Shown here: positions 1 to 4,992 of the stretch, one piece after another
How the letters are laid out: each line of letters opens with the position of its first letter
How positions within the stretch are numbered: position 1 is the stretch's first letter
Notes under the pieces: generated by a model
What the model saw: the letters and a program-made list of their open reading frames with translations, nothing else
What the model was told of the DNA's origin: nothing
The model's database searches: none
Position numbers and translations under genes: made by a program
From: JAQGLW01 sp035995725
GTDB lineage: Bacteria > Pseudomonadota > Gammaproteobacteria > Burkholderiales > Burkholderiaceae_D
Assembly (NCBI GenBank): GCA_035995725.1
Contig: DASYKE010000224.1
Span: forward strand, 1 to 7,531
DNA: 7,531 nucleotides
Direction: 5' to 3'

Positions 1-100
1 TATACGGCTGGGCATGTACTTTTTCGCGGAACCGGAAAGCCCGCCGGTAAAAACAGCTGCATCCAAATCGATCATCAGCAACAGAAGGAAAGCATCATGA
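1..100 (+). CDS. C-terminal end of an upstream gene, possibly a DUF6502 family protein (partial)
   Basis: A reading frame that is open from the left edge (first full codon at 2) gives 32 residues and stops at TGA 98-100. It begins IRLGMYFFAEPE and ends in a basic, Ser-rich tail, SNRRKAS. The stop overlaps the ATG of the next gene (ATGA at 97-100), the usual sign of translational coupling, so the two are probably one operon. The short aromatic tail resembles what I remember of the C-terminus of DUF6502 proteins, which often sit next to DUF5666 genes in betaproteobacteria. That identity is inferred from context and memory and is weak. Existence as the 3' end of a gene is well supported by the overlap and by the following Shine-Dalgarno lying inside it. 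Confidence 0.5.
   Translation, partial: IRLGMYFFAEPESPPVKTAASKSIISNRRKAS
85..89 (+). promoter_or_regulatory. Ribosome binding site of the DUF5666 lipoprotein gene
   Basis: AAGGA lies 7 nt before the ATG at 97, within the last codons of the upstream gene. It supports the ATG as the real start despite the overlap. Confidence 0.7.
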
Positions 101-1311
101 CCGACTCCCCATTACAACGGCAAGCGTTGCGCAGATGGTTATCCTGGCTGAGTGCAATAGCAAGCGCTACCTTGTTGCTGATCGCCTGCGGCGGCGGTGT
201 TGTTGTCGGCAGCGCTGGCGTGGGCAGCGGCGGCACCGGCGCAGCCGTCAAGGGTCCGGTTACCGGATTCGGCAGCGTGTTCGTCAACGGCGTACGCTTT
301 GACGATAGCAGCGCATCCATCACGATCGACGATGTACCGAGACAATCGAAAGATTTATTGCGTCTGGGCATGATGGTCGAAATCAACGGCAGCTCCAATC
401 CGTCACTGGCGACCGGCATCGCGAATTCCATTACCAGCTTCAGCTATGCCAAAGGCCCGATCAGCGACAAGACCCCGGTTAACAATCCCAATACGCTCAC
501 GGTACTCGGACTAACCATCGCCGTAACGCCGGGCACTGCATTCGAAGGCGTCCAGGATCTGGCAGGGCTTCAGATCAATAATGTAGTCGAAGTTCACGGC
601 ACGCCCGATGGACATGGTGGATTGAAAGCGACTTATATCAAGTTAGAGTCCGATCTCGACGATGTGCGCCTCGTCGGCCTTGTCGGTCCGGTCAAAAACC
701 TGATTCCCGACGTGCAGACTTTCACGTTATATGGCACAAAGGTTCAATACTCTCCAGGGACCAAGTTCGACAACCTGCCCAACGGCTTGACCAACGATGT
801 CGTGGTGCGAGTGAAAGGTGGCCTTGTTCCGGCCGCGCCAAGCCCCACCATTGAAGCCTCAAGCATCCGCGCCGTGACGGTCGATTCCCTCTCGAACCAA
901 GGTGAGCACGTGGAGATATATGGCATCGTGACCGACTTTGTTTCCTTGGACAATTTCAAGGTCGGCGGGTTGACGGTCAATGCAGCCAGCAGCGAAATAC
1001 AGGGAACTGACCCCGCCAACGATGTTCCCGTTGAAGTCGAAGGCACGATCGACAATGGAGTATTGCTCGCTACCAAAGTGACATCGCGAGATGGCAGCCA
1101 GAGCGAGCAAGTCGAATTGCACGGATTGGTCAGCGGGCTTAACCAAGGCAACAAAACCTTCATGCTGCGCAATGAAATCGTGCGTTGGAATAACAACGCT
1201 GTGTTCGCGCCGCCTTTGTCTCCCACGAATCTTGCTGGCGCCACTGTCAAAGTCATAGGGGAAATTGTGGACGGCGACGTAATGGCGACCAGCATTGCAT
1301 TGGAAAACTAG
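97..1311 (+). CDS. DUF5666 domain-containing lipoprotein with about five tandem repeats
   Basis: A 404-residue secreted lipoprotein of unknown function. Residues 1-30 form a type II signal peptide: a basic start (RRW at 12-14), a hydrophobic core and the lipobox L-I-A-C with Cys31 as the predicted lipidated residue. Gly at +2 argues against inner-membrane retention, so the outer membrane is the likely site. A Gly/Val-rich linker (32-51) follows. The rest is a series of beta-rich repeats at about 52-112, 117-183, 191-260, 271-331 and 338-402. Each follows the pattern of an xxGxV start, a central strand ending in a target such as VNGVRFDD or VGGLTVNA, a V-x-V-x-G strand, then a final A-T-x-I or similar strand. 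The first repeat, with GPVTGFGSVFVNGV, is the most typical DUF5666 sequence. No catalytic motif is visible. The start is set by the Shine-Dalgarno and by the ATGA overlap with the upstream gene, with which it probably forms an operon. Envelope role is inference. Confidence 0.85.
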   Translation: MTDSPLQRQALRRWLSWLSAIASATLLLIACGGGVVVGSAGVGSGGTGAAVKGPVTGFGSVFVNGVRFDDSSASITIDDVPRQSKDLLRLGMMVEINGSSNPSLATGIANSITSFSYAKGPISDKTPVNNPNTLTVLGLTIAVTPGTAFEGVQDLAGLQINNVVEVHGTPDGHGGLKATYIKLESDLDDVRLVGLVGPVKNLIPDVQTFTLYGTKVQYSPGTKFDNLPNGLTNDVVVRVKGGLVPAAPSPTIEASSIRAVTVDSLSNQGEHVEIYGIVTDFVSLDNFKVGGLTVNAASSEIQGTDPANDVPVEVEGTIDNGVLLATKVTSRDGSQSEQVELHGLVSGLNQGNKTFMLRNEIVRWNNNAVFAPPLSPTNLAGATVKVIGEIVDGDVMATSIALEN

Positions 1312-1513
1312 CCCGGCTGTTTGTTTACTTGAAAAATGCGGATCGAGCCGGCGTACTTAGGCCGGCTTTCCGGATTCGCAACTAATGGAGCTCCAGATAA
1401 ACACGATCCTTGCGCAATTAATGGCAACTGTTCAAAGATTCCGGCTTTCGCATTCGACATTTCTGGTTTCCGGCGAAGTCACCCCGCTGCCAAAGTAATC
1501 GCCATGCCGGAAG
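1312..1513. other. Convergent intergenic spacer (202 nt)
   Basis: Lies between the stop of the DUF5666 gene (+) and the stop of the phosphoethanolamine transferase gene (-). It holds the hairpin at 1346-1367, two short perfect palindromes (TGGAGCTCCA at 1386-1395 and TTGCGCAA at 1410-1417) and several CCGG-centred words. TTCCGGC at 1468-1474 can pair with GCCGGAA at 1506-1512, but the loop is 31 nt and no T-run follows on either strand, so I see no convincing terminator for the minus-strand gene. No coding region is supported. Confidence 0.6.
1346..1369 (+). terminator. Terminator-like hairpin after the DUF5666 gene
   Basis: AGCCGGC (1346-1352) pairs perfectly with GCCGGCT (1361-1367) around an 8-nt loop. 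Only TT and then C follow, so the T-tract is weak for an intrinsic terminator. The position, 35 nt past the stop, is right for one. Read on the minus strand, the nearest T-run is 8 nt beyond the stem, so a bidirectional role is doubtful. Confidence 0.4.
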
Positions 1514-3376
1514 TCATTGCTCCTGCAGCAGCGGCTTGCCATTGTCGATGACTTCACGGCAGTCACCCTTGAAGGTCGCGTTGTCGTAATCGGTCCAGCC
1601 GTAACTATCCACATACCGCTTGTGCGGCCTGAAATTTTTGCTAAAAAAGCTCCGCTCCAGCTGCTCGGTGCCATAGCGGATATCGGCCATGTCCAGCAGC
1701 GAATGAAAGATATTTTCAGTGGCGAGCCTGGCTCGTTTATGCCGCTGCAGCCGGCTTATCTTGTCGGGATAAGCGGATTGGTATGCATCGGAGTACCACA
1801 CCAACGCCGGCACATGGAATTCGTATTGCGTGTTATGGCCATGGAAGGCCAGCTTGCAGCTTCCGTCGTACAGCGTTTGCCCATGATCCGATACATACAT
1901 CATCGATGACAGTTGCGATGATGACTTCAGTGCAGCGATGACTTGCGATAAAAACCAGTCGGTGTACAGGATCGAATTGTCGTAGCTGTTATTGAGTTGC
2001 TGCTTGAGCTTCAAATCGGTGTACGCAGGGTTGGGGGTGCCGAACAGCGACGGTTGCCATTTGTCGTATTCCATTGGATGGCGCTGGCTGTAATTCCAGT
2101 GATTGCCGAGCGTATGCAGCACGATCAGTTTTTTGGAAGAGGGGTCGGCGATCGCTTTTTTTAGCGGTTCGAGCAGCACCTGATCATGGCTGGAGTTATC
2201 GGTAAATCCGCCCAGGTTAAGAAACTGGGTCACGTCCGCCTCATTCGCATATACCGATACGGGCGTGTCGTACTGGCCGAACGACATTTGATTCGATAGC
2301 CAGTAAGCCTTGAACCCGGCTTCTCTGAAAGCGCTCAAGAAGGATTTTTCCGAGAACCCGGCCTTCAAACTTTGCATTGCAGGCTTGCGCGACACCAGCA
2401 CGGGCACCGACAGCCGCGTGGCCGATACAGCCGTAACGACATTCGACAGGCTGATCAGATTGGGCTCATTTTTTAGCAGCGGATTGGTTTCGCGTTTGTA
2501 ACCATTCAAGCTCCAGCGGTCGTAACGCGAAGATTCACCGATGACCATGACAAGGACTTGCGGCAAATCGGCCTGACTGGCCTGCCGCGCGCCGAATTTG
2601 AACAGGCTGCTTTTTTGGGCCAGGTCGGACAGGTAAGCCCGCTCTTTCCAAAAATCGTAACCTTGCACTGCCAGGCCGAACGGCCATGTCGTGCCAAATG
2701 AATCGCTGTCAAATGGCATCCGGGCCCAAGCGGGCAATTTCGGCAAATCCGGCAATGTGGAGCCACGGCCTGGCGGTGCGCTAGCGATTACCGGTTCGCC
2801 GTCATCCTGGTCCTTGGTACCGGGTGCGACGGCGCTCGTCTTCACTAGGCTGTTAGACGGGGAAGACGGATCTGCCGTCCTCACCCCGAACTCACGGCCA
2901 TAAAACCATGTACAGAGCACGATTGCGACCAGCCCCAAAGTCACCCAGCGCGATTTGCCTACCCAATCCAAGTCCCGCGTACGGCACACCGCCTTCCATG
3001 TCAGCCATGCCCATGCACTGATACCGAGGGCAATCGCCAGCAGCAACCAGATGGTGCCGCCCAAAAATTCGAGCGCTTCCTTCGGGCTGGTTTCGGCAAT
3101 GACGCCCAAATGATGGGTGGAAATGCCTTGGTTATAGTAAGTACGCAGATAAAGTTCGACAGGCAACGCGAAAAAAGCGGGAATCAACATCCAGTGAAAC
3201 CAGGCAGGGCGCTTGAATACGGCCCACGCGGCGACCCAGGCGAATAATTCCAGGCTTGCCAGACGTACCGGGTGGGCAGCCGTGCCGCCTGTCAACAACG
3301 GAATAAACGGCACTGCCGATAGCGCAAGGTAGGTAACGAGAACGAGCAGGTTGGCGGGCCGAAGCAAAGAAAACAT
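1514..3376 (-). CDS. Phosphoethanolamine transferase, EptA/CptA (sulfatase-fold) superfamily
   Basis: Predicted inner-membrane enzyme moving phosphoethanolamine from phosphatidylethanolamine onto a lipopolysaccharide acceptor in the periplasm (family knowledge). Numbered from the ATG at 3376 (620 aa), five hydrophobic helices lie at about 10-28, 39-54, 58-77, 104-125 and 144-160. A Pro/Ser/Asp-rich linker follows (about 166-215), then the alkaline-phosphatase-like domain. Zinc and active-site candidates are Glu281 in VIGESSR, Thr320 in SATRLSVP as nucleophile (39 residues after the Glu, as in MCR-1), His426 in LGNHW, Asp497-His498 in SDHG, and His512/His514 in FHGHN. The EptA/MCR cysteines flanking the nucleophile are absent (Ala316 and Val326 instead), which favours a CptA-like branch. 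The acceptor cannot be told from sequence. The frame stays open to a TTG at 3421, which would add 15 residues. I chose the ATG because it starts just before helix 1, but its upstream sequence has no Shine-Dalgarno, so the start is uncertain. Transcribed divergently from rpsL and apparently alone. Confidence 0.88.
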   Translation of the reverse strand: MFSLLRPANLLVLVTYLALSAVPFIPLLTGGTAAHPVRLASLELFAWVAAWAVFKRPAWFHWMLIPAFFALPVELYLRTYYNQGISTHHLGVIAETSPKEALEFLGGTIWLLLAIALGISAWAWLTWKAVCRTRDLDWVGKSRWVTLGLVAIVLCTWFYGREFGVRTADPSSPSNSLVKTSAVAPGTKDQDDGEPVIASAPPGRGSTLPDLPKLPAWARMPFDSDSFGTTWPFGLAVQGYDFWKERAYLSDLAQKSSLFKFGARQASQADLPQVLVMVIGESSRYDRWSLNGYKRETNPLLKNEPNLISLSNVVTAVSATRLSVPVLVSRKPAMQSLKAGFSEKSFLSAFREAGFKAYWLSNQMSFGQYDTPVSVYANEADVTQFLNLGGFTDNSSHDQVLLEPLKKAIADPSSKKLIVLHTLGNHWNYSQRHPMEYDKWQPSLFGTPNPAYTDLKLKQQLNNSYDNSILYTDWFLSQVIAALKSSSQLSSMMYVSDHGQTLYDGSCKLAFHGHNTQYEFHVPALVWYSDAYQSAYPDKISRLQRHKRARLATENIFHSLLDMADIRYGTEQLERSFFSKNFRPHKRYVDSYGWTDYDNATFKGDCREVIDNGKPLLQEQ

Positions 3377-3424
3377 GGCAGCAAAAGCGGAACAGGCAAA
3401 AGACGCATTATCCCGTAACAAATT

Positions 3425-3442
3425 TTACTTGCCTAATGTCAT
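3425..3442 (-). other. Five-codon upstream ORF (MTLGK) before the transferase gene
   Basis: On the minus strand GGAGGG (3456-3451) is followed after 8 nt by an ATG (3442-3440), then ACA TTA GGC AAG and TAA (3427-3425). It is in the same frame as the transferase, whose alternative TTG start lies one codon after this TAA. It is the best Shine-Dalgarno near the gene. It could be a leader ORF that feeds ribosomes to the TTG by reinitiation, or a relic of an original start cut off by a nonsense change. Expression is not shown. Confidence 0.35.
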
Positions 3443-3515
3443 TAAAAAGACCCTCCGTGCCAACAGGCATGCTTGGAATCAACATGAATCAACAGGTCGG
3501 CACCTGCGTGCGTCT

Positions 3516-3543
3516 TTACTTTAATAAGTGCGCCTTAAAGTAA
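3516..3543. promoter_or_regulatory. Perfect 9-bp inverted repeat, candidate operator
   Basis: TTACTTTAA (3516-3524) and TTAAAGTAA (3535-3543) are exact reverse complements separated by 10 nt. AT-rich arms around a GC-rich centre suit a dimeric regulator site about one turn and a half to two turns apart. It lies about 140 bp upstream of the transferase ATG and about 115 bp upstream of the rpsL -35 box. On the minus strand it overlaps TTTAAG-GCGCA-CTTATT, which loosely resembles the spaced half-sites bound by PmrA-type regulators. That link is speculative. Confidence 0.4.
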
Positions 3544-3554
3544 GCGCATACTGA

Positions 3555-3600
3555 CCTGCAAGTTCGCCAGCCCGATGCAAAGGCGGCATTGCTTTGCAGG
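3555..3600. repeat. Inverted repeat CCTGCAA / TTGCAGG
   Basis: CCTGCAA (3555-3561) and TTGCAGG (3594-3600) pair perfectly. Inside, CGCC (3565-3568) can pair with GGCG (3582-3585), making a two-part hairpin. No T-run follows on either strand, so it is not a normal terminator. It might be an operator or a DNA structure between the divergent genes; function unknown. Confidence 0.35.
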
Positions 3601-3656
3601 AAATTACTGGAAGTGCGGGAAATGCCGCAATCAAAACACCAGCCGTTATACAATAG

Positions 3657-3685
3657 TTGACTACGGATGATTGCGGGGCTATACT
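3657..3685 (+). promoter_or_regulatory. Sigma70 promoter of the str operon (rpsL)
   Basis: TTGACT (3657-3662), a 17-nt spacer, and TATACT (3680-3685) make a near-consensus promoter. The bases after the -10 box are GC-rich (CGCGAG), like the discriminators of promoters under stringent (ppGpp) control. Transcription would begin near 3691-3693, giving an untranslated leader of about 180 nt before rpsL. It is the strongest promoter seen in the window. Confidence 0.8.
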
Positions 3686-3718
3686 CGCGAGTTCTCGAAT
3701 TTAGGCTCTCTCGGGCTT

Positions 3719-3761
3719 AAGCGTTCTTTGGTCTGCTTTCCGCTTCCTGCGACGCTTTTTT
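3719..3761 (+). promoter_or_regulatory. Attenuator-like hairpin with T-run in the rpsL leader
   Basis: AAGCGT (3719-3724) pairs with ACGCTT (3752-3757), extendable by one T-G pair, and the second arm runs straight into a T-tract (3756-3761). The loop is long (about 26 nt), so the stem is modest. If real it would end some transcripts early within the leader; that is inference. Confidence 0.25.
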
Positions 3762-3874
3762 CCATAGCCAATCGAATCGCGCAGCTTTCATGCGCAAAAT
3801 TATCTTGTTTAGTCCCCGGACAACCGATTTCGGGCTTGTATTGTTAATGTCGTCATTTTGTTGGATTTAGACCG

Positions 3875-4258
3875 ATGCCAACCATCAATCAACTGATTCG
3901 CCAGCCGCGCGTCTCCGCCGCCGTCAAGAGCAAATCGCCGGCGCTGGAAAACAGCCCGCAGAAACGCGGCGTATGTACTCGCGTTTACACCACGACCCCA
4001 AAGAAGCCGAACTCGGCGTTGCGCAAGGTTGCCAAAGTACGTCTGACCAACGGTTTCGAAGTCATTTCGTACATCGGCGGCGAAGGCCACAACCTGCAGG
4101 AACACAGCGTCGTGCTGATTCGCGGCGGTCGTGTCAAAGACTTGCCGGGCGTGCGTTATCACATGGTGCGCGGCGCACTGGACACCCAGGGCGTCAAGGA
4201 TCGCAAGCAGGCGCGTTCGAAGTACGGCGCAAAGCGTGCAAAAGCTGGCAAGAAGTAA
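3875..4258 (+). CDS. rpsL: 30S ribosomal protein S12
   Basis: Decoding-centre protein of the small subunit, first gene of the str operon. The 127 residues are full length for a betaproteobacterium (E. coli has 124). They open with MPTINQLIRQPR, carry TTPKKPNSALRK in the middle, and RGGRVKDLPGVRYH near the end, followed by a Lys/Arg-rich tail. Lys43 and Lys88, where changes give streptomycin resistance, are both in their normal sensitive state. Asp89, the residue that is methylthiolated in many bacteria, is present. The ATG at 3875 is preceded only by GGA nine nt upstream, a weak Shine-Dalgarno for such a highly expressed gene. Transcribed from the promoter at 3657-3685, with rpsG 137 nt downstream. 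Confidence 0.98.
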   Translation: MPTINQLIRQPRVSAAVKSKSPALENSPQKRGVCTRVYTTTPKKPNSALRKVAKVRLTNGFEVISYIGGEGHNLQEHSVVLIRGGRVKDLPGVRYHMVRGALDTQGVKDRKQARSKYGAKRAKAGKK

Positions 4259-4293
4259 ATAAAAGTTTTCCGTGGCAGTCGAGCGGAAGTGTG

Positions 4294-4311
4294 TCGGCCC
4301 CGGTGGGCTGA
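4294..4311 (+). promoter_or_regulatory. Hairpin in the rpsL-rpsG spacer (first)
   Basis: TCGGCCC (4294-4300) pairs with GGGCTGA (4305-4311), one pair being G-T, around a CGGT tetraloop. No T-run follows, so it is not a terminator. Together with the stem at 4341-4371 it may form the S7-binding operator region. Confidence 0.45.
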
Positions 4312-4340
4312 GTAAGTGGATGGTCATGATGGCCGTCCGG

Positions 4341-4371
4341 GAGTGCGCAGAAATAAAAAGTGTGCGTACTC
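4341..4371 (+). promoter_or_regulatory. Hairpin just upstream of rpsG, candidate S7 autoregulatory site
   Basis: GAGTGCGCA (4341-4349) pairs along all nine bases with TGCGTACTC (4363-4371), one pair being G-T, leaving a 13-nt A-rich loop. It ends 12 nt before the rpsG Shine-Dalgarno. In E. coli free S7 binds the rpsL-rpsG intercistronic RNA to repress the operon. A structure in the same place here suggests the same control, but S7 binding is not provable from sequence. Confidence 0.5.
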
Positions 4372-4395
4372 AACTGAAGATTGAAAGGAATTGAA

Positions 4396-4866
4396 ATGCC
4401 ACGTCGTCGTGAAGTCCCCAAACGGGAAATTCTGCCGGATCCGAAATACGGCAATGTAGATGTCGCCAAATTCGTGAACGTCCTGATGCTGTCAGGCAAG
4501 AAATCGGTCGCCGAGAACATCATCTATGGTGCGTTCGAGCATATCCAGACCAAATCGGGCAAGGATCCGCTGGAAGTGTTCGCTGCCGCGATCAACAATT
4601 GCAAGCCGATGGTCGAAGTCAAATCCCGCCGGGTCGGTGGCGCCAACTACCAGGTGCCGGTCGAAGTTCGCCCTGTTCGCCGCATGGCACTGTCGATGCG
4701 CTGGTTGCGTGAAGCCGCCAGCAAGCGCAGCGAGAAATCGATGCCGCAACGCCTGGGCGGCGAGCTGATGGAAGCAGCGGAAAGCCGCGGCGGCGCGATG
4801 AAAAAGCGCGATGAAGTGCATCGCATGGCGGAAGCGAACAAGGCGTTCTCGCACTTCCGCTTCTGA
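4396..4866 (+). CDS. rpsG: 30S ribosomal protein S7
   Basis: Primary 16S rRNA-binding protein that nucleates assembly of the 30S head. The 156 residues match the usual length and run from MPRRREVPKREILPDPKYG to AFSHFRF. Landmarks include LMLSGKKSVAENIIYGAF (about 34-51), a Lys/Arg-rich segment with VGGANYQVPVEV (about 80-91) and RALSM-type residues RRMALSMRWL after it. The start is the ATG at 4396, since AAAGGAA (4384-4390) lies 5 nt ahead. A TTG at 4381 in the same frame would add five residues but overlaps that Shine-Dalgarno. Second gene of the str operon; fusA follows after 126 nt. Confidence 0.98.
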   Translation: MPRRREVPKREILPDPKYGNVDVAKFVNVLMLSGKKSVAENIIYGAFEHIQTKSGKDPLEVFAAAINNCKPMVEVKSRRVGGANYQVPVEVRPVRRMALSMRWLREAASKRSEKSMPQRLGGELMEAAESRGGAMKKRDEVHRMAEANKAFSHFRF

Positions 4867-4876
4867 TAAATTGAAT

Positions 4877-4904
4877 GGCCGTCCGCGCAGATGCGAGGAC
4901 GGTC
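4877..4904 (+). promoter_or_regulatory. Hairpin in the rpsG-fusA spacer
   Basis: GGCCGTCC (4877-4884) pairs with GGACGGTC (4897-4904), one pair being G-T. CGC/GCG inside extends it to an AGAT loop. It starts 10 nt past the rpsG stop and has no T-run. It may stabilise the processed rpsG 3' end or be part of operon control. Confidence 0.45.
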
Positions 4905-4929
4905 GCCCTCATATGTAATTTGTTCGAGG

Positions 4930-4965
4930 CCGGGCACATTTTTTCGAGAAATGGCGCTCGGTTTT
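4930..4965 (+). terminator. Terminator-like or attenuator stem before fusA
   Basis: CCGGGC (4930-4935) pairs with GCTCGG (4956-4961), and inside it CATTTT (4937-4942) pairs with GAAATG (4948-4953) around a TTCGA loop. A TTTT run (4962-4965) follows at once. This looks like a partial intrinsic terminator, which could lower read-through into fusA. The single internal loop and short T-run make full termination unlikely. Confidence 0.4.
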
Positions 4966-4992
4966 GTCCATTAAAGAGAATTAGGATTAAAT

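Larger units (their letters stand above)
3377..3874. other. Divergent regulatory region between the transferase gene and rpsL
   Basis: About 450-500 nt without a full gene. From left to right it holds the alternative TTG start and mini-ORF of the transferase (3421-3456), a perfect 9-bp dyad (3516-3543), a 7-bp hairpin (3555-3600), the rpsL promoter (3657-3685) and a transcribed leader of about 180 nt with a hairpin plus T-run and a 26-codon open frame. I found no minus-strand promoter good enough to list. Confidence 0.7.

Noticed and set aside
744..1295. A 183-codon minus-strand open frame inside the DUF5666 gene
   Set aside because: It lies wholly within a well-supported gene with a lipoprotein signal, has a Ser/Thr/Pro-rich composition typical of an antisense shadow, and no ribosome binding site was apparent.
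1336..1551. A 71-codon plus-strand open frame in the convergent spacer
   Set aside because: It runs through the terminator-like hairpin and into the 3' end of the transferase gene, lacks a Shine-Dalgarno and has no recognisable features.
1517..1909. A 130-codon plus-strand open frame inside the transferase gene
   Set aside because: It overlaps the conserved C-terminal catalytic part of the transferase (SDHG and FHGHN region) and has no domain of its own that I recognise.
3646..3654. Second -10-like string TTATACAAT just upstream of the rpsL promoter
   Set aside because: No acceptable -35 box lies 16-18 nt upstream on the plus strand, and the minus-strand reading has no good -35 either.
3875..4258. 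Possible streptomycin-resistance changes in S12
   Set aside because: Lys43 and Lys88 and their surroundings are in the wild-type state.
3809..4327. A 172-codon minus-strand open frame over rpsL
   Set aside because: Antisense to the universally conserved rpsL, with composition that fits a shadow frame and no supporting start signal.
4381..4395. TTG at 4381 as the rpsG start
   Set aside because: It would place the start before the Shine-Dalgarno AAAGGAA at 4384-4390. The ATG at 4396 gives the standard MPRRR start of S7.
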